Both the position numbers and the translations under genes were made by a program. A stretch of 64,000 nucleotides of DNA. It comes from Pseudomonas sp. B21-048. Lineage in GTDB: Bacteria; Pseudomonadota; Gammaproteobacteria; Pseudomonadales; Pseudomonadaceae. Positions 17,036-26,626 of this stretch are shown in pieces (positions within the stretch are counted from its first letter, which is position 1; each line of letters begins with the position of its first letter). The stretch is from contig NZ_CP087168.1 in the NCBI RefSeq assembly GCF_024748615.1, positions 3,534,001-3,598,000 on the forward strand, written 5' to 3'. A model generated the notes under the pieces. It did not search any database. It saw nothing but the letters and a program-made list of their open reading frames with translations, and was not told the DNA's origin.

Positions 17036-18862
17036 ATGAAAAAGAACGAACAGTGGAACCTGTCCTACTTCGCGATCGCTTTTATCGTGTTGAGCCTCAT
17101 GCAGGTTTTCTTTGGCGAGCGCCAAGCCGTGCAGCCCCTCCCCTACAGCCAATTCCTGCAACTGTTGAACGAGCAGAAAGTCAGCGATTTGCGGGTCGAT
17201 AAGGACCAGATCAGTGGCAAGTTGCAAGAGCCCATCGACGGACACGATCGGTTCTCCACGGTGAGGGTCGATCCGGCGCTGGCCACGGAACTCTCTCAAT
17301 CGGGTGTCGGATTTACTGGAATCACTGAAAACACCTTTATGAACGGCCTGCTGGGCTGGTTGTTGCCGTTTGTCCTGATCATGGTGTTCTGGAATTTCCT
17401 GTTTCGCGGGATGGCGGACAAACAAGGCCTTGGCGGGCTGATGAATGTCGGCAAGTCACGGGCCAGGATCTTTGTCGAACGCGACACCGGGGTGACCTTC
17501 GCCGATGTCGCGGGCATCGACGAAGCCAAGGCCGAGCTGGTGGAAATCGTCTCGTTCCTTAAGGACAAGGCCCGATACGCACGCCTGGGCGCGCACATTC
17601 CCAAGGGCACCTTGCTGGTCGGCCCACCAGGCACCGGCAAGACGCTGGTGGCCAAAGCCATCGCCGGTGAAGCCGGTGTACCGTTTTTCTCAATCTCGGG
17701 CTCCGAGTTCGTCGAAATGTTCGTCGGCGTCGGTGCGGCCCGGGTCCGCGACCTGTTCGAACAGGCCAGGCAGGCGGCGCCCTGCATCATCTTCATCGAT
17801 GAACTCGACGCGCTGGGCAAGATGCGCGGCGTCGGTACGCTGGGTGGCAATGACGAAAAAGAACAGACCCTCAACCAGTTACTGGCTGAACTGGATGGCT
17901 TCGATCCTCGTGAGGGCGTCGTGTTGCTGGCGGCGACCAACCGGCCGGAGGTCCTCGATCCGGCATTGTTGCGGGCCGGCCGCTTCGACCGGCAGATTCT
18001 GATCGACCGCCCCGATCGCAAAGGACGGGAGGCGATCCTTAAGGTTCATCTGCAGAAAATCACCGTGGAGCCAGGGCTCGATGGTGCGCGTATTGCCGAG
18101 ATCACCACTGGCTTCACCGGCGCCGACCTGGCCAACCTGGTTAACGAAGCAGCCATTGTCGCCACCCGTCGCGACGCCGAAGCGGTCAACCTGGACGATT
18201 TTACCGCGGCAGTAGAACGCCTCATCGCCGGGCTCGAACGCAAGAGCAACCTGCTCGATCCCGACGAGCGCCGGGTGGTGGCCTATCACGAAATGGGGCA
18301 TGCCCTGGCCGCCAGCACGCTGCCGGCGATGGACCCGGTGCATAAAGTGTCGATCGTGCCCCGCGCCATAGGCTCGCTCGGCTATACCCTGCAGCGACCG
18401 ACCGAGGATCATTTCCTGATCAGTTGCCAGACCCTCAAGGACCGGATTGTCGTGCTGATGTCCGGGCGCGCCGCCGAGGACCTTGTCTATGGCCAGATAT
18501 CCACCGGGGCCGCCGATGATCTGGGTCGCGCGACTGATATCGCCCGGCAACTGATCACCCGGTTCGGCATGAGCCCCGAACTCGGACAGTCGGTGCTGGA
18601 GCGGCAAAACGCAACGTACCTGGGGGACCGCATGGCCACGGTGGGCGAGAAAGACTATTCAGAACAAACCGCCCGGGAAATCGACCTGGGCATTCGCGCC
18701 CTGCTCGATGAAGCCTACCAACGGGCCAAGGCATTGCTTGCGAGTCGTCGGGCCGACCTGGATGAGGGGGCCCGCCTGTTGCTGGAAAAAGAAACGCTCA
18801 CGCCTGAGGAATTCCCGCCACTACTACCGTTGAAACCAGCCCCGGCATTGCCGCGACCGTGA
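17036..18862 (+). CDS. ftsH: ATP-dependent zinc metalloprotease FtsH (paralogue)
   Basis: A 608-residue inner-membrane AAA+ protease that unfolds and degrades membrane and cytosolic proteins. Transmembrane segments at about 11-26 and 103-124 flank a periplasmic domain with [11 protein letters not shown]. Walker A GPPGTGKT at 196-203, Walker [12 protein letters not shown] near 251-261, arginine finger region GRFDRQ, and zinc site HEMGH at 418-422 are intact. The primary FtsH of pseudomonads is somewhat longer and lies beside rrmJ, which this one does not, so it is a second copy. Next to hsp20, implying a heat or stress role. Confidence 0.92.
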   Translation: MKKNEQWNLSYFAIAFIVLSLMQVFFGERQAVQPLPYSQFLQLLNEQKVSDLRVDKDQISGKLQEPIDGHDRFSTVRVDPALATELSQSGVGFTGITENTFMNGLLGWLLPFVLIMVFWNFLFRGMADKQGLGGLMNVGKSRARIFVERDTGVTFADVAGIDEAKAELVEIVSFLKDKARYARLGAHIPKGTLLVGPPGTGKTLVAKAIAGEAGVPFFSISGSEFVEMFVGVGAARVRDLFEQARQAAPCIIFIDELDALGKMRGVGTLGGNDEKEQTLNQLLAELDGFDPREGVVLLAATNRPEVLDPALLRAGRFDRQILIDRPDRKGREAILKVHLQKITVEPGLDGARIAEITTGFTGADLANLVNEAAIVATRRDAEAVNLDDFTAAVERLIAGLERKSNLLDPDERRVVAYHEMGHALAASTLPAMDPVHKVSIVPRAIGSLGYTLQRPTEDHFLISCQTLKDRIVVLMSGRAAEDLVYGQISTGAADDLGRATDIARQLITRFGMSPELGQSVLERQNATYLGDRMATVGEKDYSEQTAREIDLGIRALLDEAYQRAKALLASRRADLDEGARLLLEKETLTPEEFPPLLPLKPAPALPRP

Positions 18863-19046
18863 CGCTACTGATCAATCCGCTGATGGTATCCATCCCCATT
18901 CGGTGTTTTTTCCGACACTGTCCACCAACAGCGCTAGGCTTACAAACGATGTGGTGATTATTCGCCATTTTGCAGGGAGCGCAAAAATGGAACTCATTAA
19001 CCGTTGGCAGTCTCTCTCTCAGGATGGCCCAGGGAGGAATGCCGCA

Positions 19047-20867
19047 ATGGAGCTTTCCAATCATTACAAATGGACTGCCTTGGGCGCCATTGCGCTGACC
19101 CTTTTCAGCGTACTGATATTTTTGCTGATCAAATCCTATTCCTACGATACGTCGACCTACTTCGAATCGCGCGACTTCGTGCGCCAACTCAAGCAGTACG
19201 ATGCCAATTGGAACGTGAAGATTCTGAGAGCCAAAATCGGCCTGAACAACAATTTGTTTCTGGGGACGCCCGCTGAAGCAGAACAGCGATGGGCGCAGAT
19301 CGACAACCTCAATGCGATTGGCCCTCTCTCGACCCTTTGGCAAACCCGACGCCAGGGTTATCTGGATGCGGTAGAAAACAAAACGCGGTTGGTTGAGCAA
19401 TTCAAACAACACAATACGGTGTTGCGTACGTCACTGGATGCCCTGCCTGAGCTGGAAGACAACATTCAGTCGCTGCGGGAAGATTTCAACGTCAAACACC
19501 CGTTGTTGCATGCCGAGGCGGCCTCACTGGTATTCGATCTTACGTTGGACACCCTTGAATACGCCCTCTATGTTTCCACCGAAAGGGCTGAGGAAATCTC
19601 CGGACATCTGAAAGACCTGAATGGATACATCAATCAACTGCTACCGGAACAGCGCCCGCCTTTCACGGCATTTGTAGGGGCTGTGAATGCCATCGTTCGA
19701 GAGCAACCCATCGTCAATGACTTGCTTGATCGCATCAGTGTGATTCCGGTCGCACGGCAGCTCGACAGCATCACCGAGTTATTGAACGAGACACAACGGC
19801 GCACCGGCGCGACAGACCGCCAATATCACCTTTATCTGGGAATATGCGCCGGCATCATGGCGCTGCTGTTGTTGTACCTGGCCGTTCGCCTGATTCGCAG
19901 TTATGCCGTGATCAACAAGATGAACAATGAGTTGCAAATGGCAAACGAACGGCTGGAACAACGGGTCGAGGAGCGCACCCGCGAACTGCTGGAAGCCGAG
20001 CGCGAACTGGTCGATGCCGCGCGGATGGCCGGCATGGCGGAGATCGCAACCAACGTGTTGCACAACGTAGGCAATGTGCTGAACAGCGTTAACGTCTCGG
20101 CAGACTTGATTACCCGCAAATTGGCGGCCAGCAAAACCCTTGGCTTGGGTAAAGCAGTGAACATGATGAACGAGCATGCCCAAGACCTGGGGCAGTTCAT
20201 GATGCACGATGAAAAAGGCAAACTGCTTCCCGTTTACCTCAATCAACTGGTCGACTCCATTGCGGCCGAGCAATCGAGCATCGTTGATGAACTGGCGCAA
20301 CTCACCAAAAGCATCGATCACATCAAGGACATCGTAGCCACCCAACAAGCCTATGCCGGCGCCGCCAGGCTGGTCGAGCCGTTGAACGTCGTCGATCTGT
20401 TCGAGGATGCGTTACGCATGAATTCCGGTGCTCTGAGTCGACACCATGTCACGGTTACCAAGGACTACCAGGCGACACCGACCATCATTGGCGATAAACA
20501 CCGGCTGCTGTTGATCCTGATTAACCTGATCAGTAATGCCAAATATGCGATGACCAAGGTCAGTGATCATCAGCGCCATATGACGCTGGGCATCAAGATT
20601 ATCGATAACGCCACGCTGCGCTTCAGTGTAGAGGATCAGGGTGAAGGGATCGCCGCCGAGAACCTGACCCGCATCTTCAATCACGGTTTTACCACGCGCA
20701 AGGAAGGCCATGGATTCGGCCTGCACAGCTGCGCACTCGCGGCGGTGGAGATGAATGGGCACCTTCGCGTCCATAGTGACGGACGAGGCCAGGGAGCGCT
20801 TTTCACCCTGGAGATTCCGCTGGAGACAGCCGAGGCATTGCCGACCGCTGGAATGTCAGTCAGTTAA
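19047..20867 (+). CDS. membrane sensor histidine kinase with DAHL-like sensor
   Basis: 606 residues from the ATG at 19047, which has GGGAGG nine bases upstream; another in-frame ATG at 18987 also has a ribosome-binding site. Two membrane segments (WTALGAIALTLFSVLIFLLI near the N-terminus and YLGICAGIMALLLLYLAV around residue 275) enclose a helical periplasmic sensor resembling the DAHL domain. A coiled coil follows (ANERLEQRVEERTRELLEAE), then the phosphoacceptor region GMAEIATNVLHNVGNVLNS, and an HATPase with N box INLISNAKYAM, DQGEGI and GHGFGLHS. No response regulator is adjacent, so it is an orphan. Its last codons and stop lie within a dispersed repeat. Confidence 0.85.
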   Translation: MELSNHYKWTALGAIALTLFSVLIFLLIKSYSYDTSTYFESRDFVRQLKQYDANWNVKILRAKIGLNNNLFLGTPAEAEQRWAQIDNLNAIGPLSTLWQTRRQGYLDAVENKTRLVEQFKQHNTVLRTSLDALPELEDNIQSLREDFNVKHPLLHAEAASLVFDLTLDTLEYALYVSTERAEEISGHLKDLNGYINQLLPEQRPPFTAFVGAVNAIVREQPIVNDLLDRISVIPVARQLDSITELLNETQRRTGATDRQYHLYLGICAGIMALLLLYLAVRLIRSYAVINKMNNELQMANERLEQRVEERTRELLEAERELVDAARMAGMAEIATNVLHNVGNVLNSVNVSADLITRKLAASKTLGLGKAVNMMNEHAQDLGQFMMHDEKGKLLPVYLNQLVDSIAAEQSSIVDELAQLTKSIDHIKDIVATQQAYAGAARLVEPLNVVDLFEDALRMNSGALSRHHVTVTKDYQATPTIIGDKHRLLLILINLISNAKYAMTKVSDHQRHMTLGIKIIDNATLRFSVEDQGEGIAAENLTRIFNHGFTTRKEGHGFGLHSCALAAVEMNGHLRVHSDGRGQGALFTLEIPLETAEALPTAGMSVS

Positions 20868-20868
20868 G
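20851..20868. repeat. single TGTCAGTCAGTTAAG repeat arm overlapping a stop codon
   Basis: The arm atgtcagtcagttaag encodes the last residues and TAA of the histidine kinase. Related arms occur at 16937, 21839 and 40676. Confidence 0.5.
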
Positions 20869-20893
20869 CGCAGAACCCATGGGGCTTTCACAA

Positions 20894-21712
20894 TTACCCC
20901 ACCAAGGCCATCAACTGCTGGCGCTGCGCATCCGTGAGCATCGGGCCGAAACCGGCACCGGCGTTTTGCGCCATGTAGCGCGGGTTGCTCGTGCCTGGGA
21001 TGACGCAGGTCACCGCCGGATGAGCCAGCAGGAACTTGAGCGCCAGTTGCGCCCAACTGTTGACCCCCACTTGCGCAGCCCATCCCGGCAGCGGTTTGCC
21101 TTTCAATCGAGCGAGCAAGCCACCGCCGCCGAAAGGCCGATTGCAGATCACTGCCACTCCGCGTTCACGACACAGCGGCAGGATTCGTTTCTCGACGCCG
21201 CGGTCATCCAGGGCATAGTTGATCTGCAAAAAATCCAGCGGTTCGGCTTTCAACACCGCCTCCACTTCATCATAGGCCGACGCTGTGTAATGGGTGATGC
21301 CGATGTAGCGGATGCGCCCTTCTGCCTTCCATTGGCGCAGAGTGGACAGGTGGGTTTTCCAGTCCAGCAGGTTGTGAATCTGCATCAGATCGATACGGTC
21401 TGTCTGCAATAGCTTGAAGGACTGTTCCATCTGCGCGATGCCTTCTTCCCGACCCTGAGTCCAGACTTTGGTGGCCAGAAACGCTGGCGAACGAGGCCGA
21501 TGGATCGACAGCAATTCACCGGTCGTCTGCTCGGCCCGACCGTACATGGGCGAGACGTCGATCAGCTTTGCACCCTTATCGAACAATGCATTGAGAACGG
21601 CGGGCAGGCTCTTGTAAGCGGGACTTGAGGGCTCGACATCAAAGCCACGATAAGTGCCCAATCCGACGATGGGTAATGGTTCGTTGCTGGAGGGAATCGC
21701 TCGGGTCAGCAT
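20894..21712 (-). CDS. aldo/keto reductase
   Basis: 272 residues from the ATG at 21712, which follows AGGAGG by eight bases. The open frame continues 38 codons upstream with a hydrophobic stretch, but the strong ribosome-binding site argues for the shorter form. NADPH-dependent TIM-barrel oxidoreductase: catalytic Asp52 and Tyr57 in KLIDVSPMYGRAEQ, Lys82 in LATKVWT and His in LMQIHNLLDW are all present. C-terminal cofactor loop VIPGTSNPRYMAQNAGA. Substrate unknown. It converges on the histidine kinase gene. Confidence 0.85.
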   Translation of the reverse strand: MLTRAIPSSNEPLPIVGLGTYRGFDVEPSSPAYKSLPAVLNALFDKGAKLIDVSPMYGRAEQTTGELLSIHRPRSPAFLATKVWTQGREEGIAQMEQSFKLLQTDRIDLMQIHNLLDWKTHLSTLRQWKAEGRIRYIGITHYTASAYDEVEAVLKAEPLDFLQINYALDDRGVEKRILPLCRERGVAVICNRPFGGGGLLARLKGKPLPGWAAQVGVNSWAQLALKFLLAHPAVTCVIPGTSNPRYMAQNAGAGFGPMLTDAQRQQLMALVG

Positions 21713-21838
21713 GTTCTTGCCTCCTGTTTCCATCGACGGCACCGATGCAGCAAAGGCCGGATAGAAGGTGAAGACCACCGAAACACCGGCAGCCAGCGTG
21801 AGTATTTCTACTGCGGGTGAAAACAACCACGGGCATGG

Positions 21839-21946
21839 GCCAATACCAGTCAGTCAAGCGTGATACTGAACCTGTTGCGAGGGAGCTTGCTCCCTCGCAA
21901 CAGGTAATTCATTGCTTGTTCTATTTTCTGACTGACTGGCATTGGG
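21839..21946. repeat. nested palindromic repeat element
   Basis: Outer inverted arms at 21839-21856 and 21929-21946 match at 16 of 18 positions (ccagtcagtca / tgactgactgg). Inside lies a perfect 16-bp-stem palindrome at 21871-21886 and 21889-21904 with a two-base loop (gggagc-tt-gctccc centre). The outer arm type recurs at 40676-40741 with a different core. Likely a REP-like or MITE-like non-autonomous element. Confidence 0.75.
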
Positions 21947-22028
21947 CACCTCTCCTGTACAGCTGAAATCAGTGAACTACACTTTGGCGGCACTCAAGCA
22001 ATCGCTGTCTCAAGGCCCAAAGCAGTCA

Positions 22029-22817
22029 ATGTCGTCCACTAAACTTAGCCGAATGTCACGAAGCCTGGTGTCTCTCTTCGCATTTGTTGTCGTTGCGTAC
22101 CTGCTGCTCTGCGCCGCGCTGTTTGTGTTTCAACGCGCGCTTATCTACTACCCGCAGCCACGTGCCATCGACGCCCCCGAAACACTGCTGATGTTGCAAG
22201 TCGCCGACGCGCAGGTGCTGGTGACCGTCAGGCCCCACGACGGCCCGAAGGCGTTGATCTACTTCGGCGGCAATGCCGAGGATGTTTCCCGCAGCCTGCC
22301 CGGGTTTTCGCAGGCCTTTGCCGATCATGCGATCTATTTGCTGCATTACCGAGGCTACGGCGGCAGTTCCGGGTCGCCGTCCGAGGAGGCGATTCAGCGC
22401 GATGCCATGACCTTGTTCGACATGGTTTTCAACACCCACCCCACTATCGCCGTGGTCGGACGCAGCCTGGGCTCGGGCGTCGCCGTGCGCCTGGCCAGCC
22501 AACGCCCGGCCTCGCGGCTGATCCTGATCACGCCCTACAACAGCCTTGAAGACCTTGCCGTACGCCAGTTCCCCTGGTTCCCGGTGAAATGGCTGCTTCA
22601 GGACAGGTTCGAATCATGGAAATACGCCGCTCACATCAGCGTACCGACGCTATTGATCGCGGCCGAGCACGACGAAGTCATACCGCGTTCAAGCACAGAA
22701 AAGCTCTACACCCATTTCGCCAAGGGCGTGGCCACGCTGCAGGTGATACCGGGCACGGGCCACAATTCGATATCCGAAAGCCCCCAATATCTCAAGCTGC
22801 TGGGTTCCGCGCTGTGA
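22029..22817 (+). CDS. membrane-anchored alpha/beta hydrolase (YfhR/ABHD13-like)
   Basis: 262 residues from the ATG at 22029; the frame opens earlier but only inside a repeat. An N-terminal membrane anchor (LVSLFAFVVVAYLLLCAALFVF) is followed by FQRALIYYPQP, a typical lead-in of the YfhR/BEM46 family. YFGGNAED is the oxyanion region, GRSLGSGVAVRLA the nucleophile elbow, EHDEVIP the acid and GTGHNSIS the catalytic histidine. Probably faces the periplasm as a serine hydrolase of unknown substrate. Monocistronic. Confidence 0.85.
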   Translation: MSSTKLSRMSRSLVSLFAFVVVAYLLLCAALFVFQRALIYYPQPRAIDAPETLLMLQVADAQVLVTVRPHDGPKALIYFGGNAEDVSRSLPGFSQAFADHAIYLLHYRGYGGSSGSPSEEAIQRDAMTLFDMVFNTHPTIAVVGRSLGSGVAVRLASQRPASRLILITPYNSLEDLAVRQFPWFPVKWLLQDRFESWKYAAHISVPTLLIAAEHDEVIPRSSTEKLYTHFAKGVATLQVIPGTGHNSISESPQYLKLLGSAL

Positions 22818-22872
22818 AGGGCCGCACACCCGCAGGCGCATCGGAAGGCCGTCACACAATCGACATCAATAC

Positions 22873-22887
22873 TTAACATTTTTTTAC
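22873..22887 (+). promoter_or_regulatory. candidate ColR-type box upstream of envelope operon
   Basis: ttaacatttttttac lies about 170 bases upstream of the epimerase start in an AT-rich stretch. It resembles T-rich boxes reported for ColR, a regulator of lipid A and membrane-modifying genes in Pseudomonas. One position is out of register; tentative. Confidence 0.25.
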
Positions 22888-23059
22888 ATTTGAGCAGGCA
22901 GGGTATAAGCCTTATTGACAGTGCAATGAAGCAAGGCAAGGAGCCAACGGTGGTATCGACCCAAAAAAATACGCTGATCAGCGCGCACTCGAGGGTGATT
23001 GTCATGCAAAGGCATCCGTTGTGCAGGACGGGGATTTGTCGCGCGCAGGTACAGGCTTC

Positions 23060-24037
23060 ATGACGGTTCTGGTCACGGGCGCCGCCGGTTTCATCGGGCA
23101 TCACACCGTCAAGCGTTTGTGTCGCGAAGGCATTGAAGTGGTCGGTATCGACAACCTCAACGACTACTACAGCGTGGAACTCAAACACGCACGGCTCAAG
23201 GAACTGGAATCCTTGCCGGGCTTTCGTTTCCAGCAGCTGGACATTGTCGATAAACCGGCCTTGATGGCGTTGTTCGAAGACCATGCGTTCACCGAGGTTG
23301 TGCACCTGGCGGCCCAAGCGGGCATTCGCCATTCGCTGGACAACCCGGACGTCTATGCGCAGTCCAATATGGTGGGGTTTCTCAATGTGCTGGAAGCCTG
23401 CCGGCACCATCGCCCCGCGCATCTGATCTATGCCTCGAGCAGCTCGGTGTACGGCACCAACCGCAAAATGCCGTTCAGCGTCGAAGACGCCGTCGATCAT
23501 CCCATTTCGCTGTATGCCGCCACAAAACGGGCCAATGAACTGTTGGCGCACAGCTATTGCCACCTCTATGGCCTGAAGGCCAGCGGCCTGCGCTTTTTTA
23601 CCGTTTACGGGCCTTGGGGGCGCCCCGACATGGCGCTGTTCAAGTTTACCGAGGCGATCCTTAAAGGCTTGCCGATCGACATCTATAACCATGGCCAGAT
23701 GTCGCGCGACTTCACCTACATCGACGACATCGTCGAAAGCATCGCTCGCCTGCGTCCAAAGCCACCGGTGCCGAATGCGCCAGACGCCGGCGTAAACCGA
23801 ATATTCAACATAGGCCGCGGCCAGCCGGTGCCACTGCTGGAGTTCGTCGATTGCCTGGAAGCGGCGCTGGGCGTCAAAGCCCAACGCAACTTCATGCCGC
23901 TACAGGCAGGCGATGTGGTCAAGACCTGGGCCGATATTTCGGCACTGGCCGAGTGGGTCGACTTCCGCCCTCAAGTGCCGGTTGAGACAGGCGTGGCGGA
24001 GTTTGTGAAGTGGTATCGCCACTTCTACCAGATATGA
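23060..24037 (+). CDS. UDP-glucuronate 4-epimerase-like NAD-dependent epimerase
   Basis: 325 residues from the ATG at 23060 (MTVLVTGAAGFIGHHTVKRL); an in-frame GTG at 23021 is an alternative. Extended SDR: NAD loop TGAAGFIG, catalytic serine region YASSSSVYGTNRKMPF, YxxxK in SLYAATKRANE. GIDNLNDYYSVELKHARL and FFTVYGPWGRPDMALF are characteristic of the UDP-glucuronate/galacturonate 4-epimerases. It would supply a nucleotide-sugar precursor in the cytoplasm. First gene of a five-gene rightward operon with the GT2, LpxB-N-like, GT39 and SdiA-regulated genes, so the sugar is probably destined for an envelope lipid. Confidence 0.87.
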   Translation: MTVLVTGAAGFIGHHTVKRLCREGIEVVGIDNLNDYYSVELKHARLKELESLPGFRFQQLDIVDKPALMALFEDHAFTEVVHLAAQAGIRHSLDNPDVYAQSNMVGFLNVLEACRHHRPAHLIYASSSSVYGTNRKMPFSVEDAVDHPISLYAATKRANELLAHSYCHLYGLKASGLRFFTVYGPWGRPDMALFKFTEAILKGLPIDIYNHGQMSRDFTYIDDIVESIARLRPKPPVPNAPDAGVNRIFNIGRGQPVPLLEFVDCLEAALGVKAQRNFMPLQAGDVVKTWADISALAEWVDFRPQVPVETGVAEFVKWYRHFYQI

Positions 24038-24086
24038 AACGTGAGCCCTTGATAATAAAAGACCAAGGAGCAAGGGGGAGGACTCT

Positions 24087-24827
24087 ATGAGCCAAGACAT
24101 TTTTGTATCTGTATTGATTCCAGCAAAGAACGAAGCGAACAACCTCAAACCGTTACTTGAGGAAATCCGCACCGCAATGGCCGATGAGGCCTACGAAATC
24201 ATTGTCGTGGACGATGGCAGCACCGATGCCACCTTGCATGAACTGCGGCAGATGAAAAGCAGCGGCCTGAACACATTGCGCATCCTGCGTCATGAGCGCT
24301 CGCTGGGGCAAAGCACCTCGCTCTATCACGCGGCGCTCAACGCCCGGGGGCAATGGCTGGCAACACTCGATGGCGACGGTCAAAACGACCCGGCGGACAT
24401 CCCCGGGATGTTGGCGCTGGTGCGCGGTGAACAGGGTCTGGTCGACGTTCAATTGGTGGCCGGACACCGGGTCAACCGCCGCGATACCGCGAGCAAGCGC
24501 TGGGCCTCGCGTTTCGCCAACGGCCTGCGCAGTCGCCTGCTTAACGACGCCACCCCGGACACCGGCTGCGGGCTGAAGCTGATCGAGCGCGCGGCGTTTC
24601 TGCGCTTGCCGTACTTCGATCATATGCATCGGTTCATTCCCGCCCTGATCCAGCGGCACAACGGCCGCATGATCGTCCACCCGGTCAATCACCGCCCCCG
24701 CACCGCCGGGGTGTCCAAATACGGCAACATCGACCGTGCCCTGGTGGGCATTCTCGACCTGTTCGGCGTGTGGTGGCTGATCAAGCGCACACGGTTGAAC
24801 ACCAACGCACAGGAGATCGAAGGATGA
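24087..24827 (+). CDS. family 2 glycosyltransferase (dolichyl-phosphate-mannose-synthase-like)
   Basis: 246 residues, start after GGGGGAGG. GT-A fold: VSVLIPAKNEANNLKPLL, IIVVDDGSTDATL, then LATLDGDGQNDPADIPGM as the metal-binding region, and GCGLKLIERAAFLRLP. Lacks C-terminal membrane helices. Such enzymes transfer a sugar or aminosugar from a nucleotide donor to undecaprenyl (or dolichyl) phosphate at the inner membrane; ArnC is the parallel in aminoarabinose synthesis. Its stop overlaps the next start (ATGA). Probable role: making the lipid-linked donor for the downstream GT39. Confidence 0.87.
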   Translation: MSQDIFVSVLIPAKNEANNLKPLLEEIRTAMADEAYEIIVVDDGSTDATLHELRQMKSSGLNTLRILRHERSLGQSTSLYHAALNARGQWLATLDGDGQNDPADIPGMLALVRGEQGLVDVQLVAGHRVNRRDTASKRWASRFANGLRSRLLNDATPDTGCGLKLIERAAFLRLPYFDHMHRFIPALIQRHNGRMIVHPVNHRPRTAGVSKYGNIDRALVGILDLFGVWWLIKRTRLNTNAQEIEG

Positions 24828-25102
24828 ACCTCTCCCGCGAAACCCTGTGGCTGGTGATCGGCTTCGGTGGCCAGATCGCCTTCACCGGTCGCTTCGTCTT
24901 GCAGTGGCTGTACAGCGAATACAAGAAACGCAGCGTGATCCCGGTGAGCTTCTGGTACCTGAGTATCGTTGGCAGCACCCTGCTGTTCGCTTATGCCATT
25001 TACCGCGAAGACCCGGTCTTCATTGTCGGTCAGGCCTTTGGCTCCATCGTCTATTTGCGCAACTTGCAATTGATTGCCCGCAGCAAACACTTGAAGGACT
25101 GA
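24824..25102 (+). CDS. lipid A biosynthesis N-terminal-domain (LAB_N) membrane protein
   Basis: 92 residues with about three membrane segments: LWLVIGFGGQIAFTGRFVLQW, VSFWYLSIVGSTLLFAYAIY, and AFGSIVYLRNLQLI. This is the small domain found at the N-terminus of some LpxB proteins and as stand-alone proteins beside glycosyltransferases. Function is not established; a flippase or accessory role for lipid-linked sugar has been suggested by context. ATGA overlap with the GT2 gene and three bases before the GT39 gene imply translational coupling. Confidence 0.85.
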   Translation: MNLSRETLWLVIGFGGQIAFTGRFVLQWLYSEYKKRSVIPVSFWYLSIVGSTLLFAYAIYREDPVFIVGQAFGSIVYLRNLQLIARSKHLKD

Positions 25103-25105
25103 GCC

Positions 25106-26626
25106 ATGCGCAAAACCTTGTCGCCTGGCATCGAATGCCTGGGCTTGATGCTGCTTGCCTTGCTATTGATCGGCGCCGGATTGGGGCTGCGTCAACCGCA
25201 GAATGTGGACGAGGAACGTTTCCTCGGCGTGGCACTGGAAATGCTGCACAACGGCGCGTGGTTCATTCCCCACCGCGCCGCGGAGATCTACGGCGATAAA
25301 CCGCCGATTTTCATGTGGACGGTGGCGTTCTTCGCGTGGCTCACCGGCCTGCCCGCCCTCGCCCTTTATGTTCCAGGGCTTTTGTCGGCCGCGACGGTCA
25401 CGGCGGTGGTCTACGATCTGGGGCGCAGGCTATGGAATCAGCGTATCGGTCGGACGGCAGCGCTGTTGTACCTGGCCACGTATCAGACATACAGCATCCT
25501 GCGTACCGGGCAGATCGACAGCCTGTTGATTCTGTTCACGTCGCTGGGCCTGTATGGATTGGCGCGGCACTTGTTGCTCGGGCCGGCGTGGCGCTGGTTC
25601 TATGTGGGCTGCGCCGCCATGGGCATTGGCGTGATCACCAAAGGGGTCGGCTTCGTCCCGGTTCTGATGTTGATTCCATATGCCTACGCGGTGCGCAAAA
25701 ATTGGTCCGGTGTGGTGGCCATGCCGGGCGAGGCACGCAAGTGGTTCCTGGGATTTTTGGTCGCCCTCGGCGCCATCGCCATCTGGCTACTGCCCCTGGC
25801 ACTGTCCATTGTGCTCAATGGCACGGCGGAGGATATCGCCTACGCCCGAGAGATCCTGCTGCGCCAGACGGCAGCACGTTATGCCGCCGCGTGGGACCAT
25901 CGCGAACCGTTCTGGTACTTCTTCGTCAACGTGATCCCGCAATATTGGCTGCCATTGGTGCTGGCCCTGCCGTGGCTGGTGCCGGCCTGGCGCCGGCAAC
26001 TGCGCAAACACGACGGTCGAGTGCTGGTGCTGCTGGGCTGGGTCGTGTTGGTGGTGCTGTTTTTCTGCCTGAGCAGCGGCAAACGCAAGTTGTACATCTA
26101 TCCGGCGTTACCAGGGCTGGTGCTGATAGCGGCACCGCTGATTCCCTGGCTGCTCAAGCGCTGGTTCAGTCAGCGCCCGCGCGGTCGACGGGTATTCCAG
26201 GTGCTGGCGGTGAGCTGGTTTGTGTTGTGGTTCGCCCGCGGCTTCATCGAGCCAATCAAGGACGGCCCCAACCCTCATGAAGCGATCATGGCGCAGGCGG
26301 CGACCATGACCCACGATGCCGACCTGGTATTGGTCAATTGGCGCGAGGGCCACTGGTTATTCTCCCGGCAGCCGATCGTGCATTTCGGCATGAGCAACTC
26401 CACGGTCGAGCAAGCGGCGTTGTGGCTGCGCGAACACCGTGACGCCTACGCCTTGGTCCCCGACGAAGTGCTGAGTCAGTGCTTCAATCCCCAGGCCGCC
26501 CATGAGCTGGGCGAAACATCTCGTGCGCAGTGGTCGATCGTCGGCGCCGATGCCGACAACGGCCAATGCCAACCCGGACAACCTGCCAAGGTCTATCGCT
26601 TCAGCTGGAACAAGGACAAGTCATGA
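25106..26626 (+). CDS. GT39-type polyprenyl-phosphate glycosyltransferase (ArnT-like)
   Basis: 506 residues, multi-spanning. The N-terminal membrane segment (LGLMLLALLLIGAGLGL) is followed by the first periplasmic loop with NVDEERFLGVALEML, carrying the acidic catalytic pair typical of ArnT/PMT enzymes, and YGDKPPIFMW. About 10-12 hydrophobic helices follow, then a soluble C-terminal domain. Family role: transfer of a sugar from a polyprenyl-phosphate carrier to lipid A or protein on the periplasmic side. With the epimerase and GT2 upstream, a lipid A or envelope glycan modification is likely, but acceptor and sugar cannot be read from sequence. Confidence 0.87.
   Translation: MRKTLSPGIECLGLMLLALLLIGAGLGLRQPQNVDEERFLGVALEMLHNGAWFIPHRAAEIYGDKPPIFMWTVAFFAWLTGLPALALYVPGLLSAATVTAVVYDLGRRLWNQRIGRTAALLYLATYQTYSILRTGQIDSLLILFTSLGLYGLARHLLLGPAWRWFYVGCAAMGIGVITKGVGFVPVLMLIPYAYAVRKNWSGVVAMPGEARKWFLGFLVALGAIAIWLLPLALSIVLNGTAEDIAYAREILLRQTAARYAAAWDHREPFWYFFVNVIPQYWLPLVLALPWLVPAWRRQLRKHDGRVLVLLGWVVLVVLFFCLSSGKRKLYIYPALPGLVLIAAPLIPWLLKRWFSQRPRGRRVFQVLAVSWFVLWFARGFIEPIKDGPNPHEAIMAQAATMTHDADLVLVNWREGHWLFSRQPIVHFGMSNSTVEQAALWLREHRDAYALVPDEVLSQCFNPQAAHELGETSRAQWSIVGADADNGQCQPGQPAKVYRFSWNKDKS

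Noticed and set aside
21942..22028. Upstream TTG start for the membrane hydrolase
   Set aside because: The TTG lies inside the right arm of the nested repeat and has no ribosome-binding site.
25315..26280. 321-codon frame within the GT39 gene
   Set aside because: Out-of-frame shadow of a clear multi-spanning glycosyltransferase.
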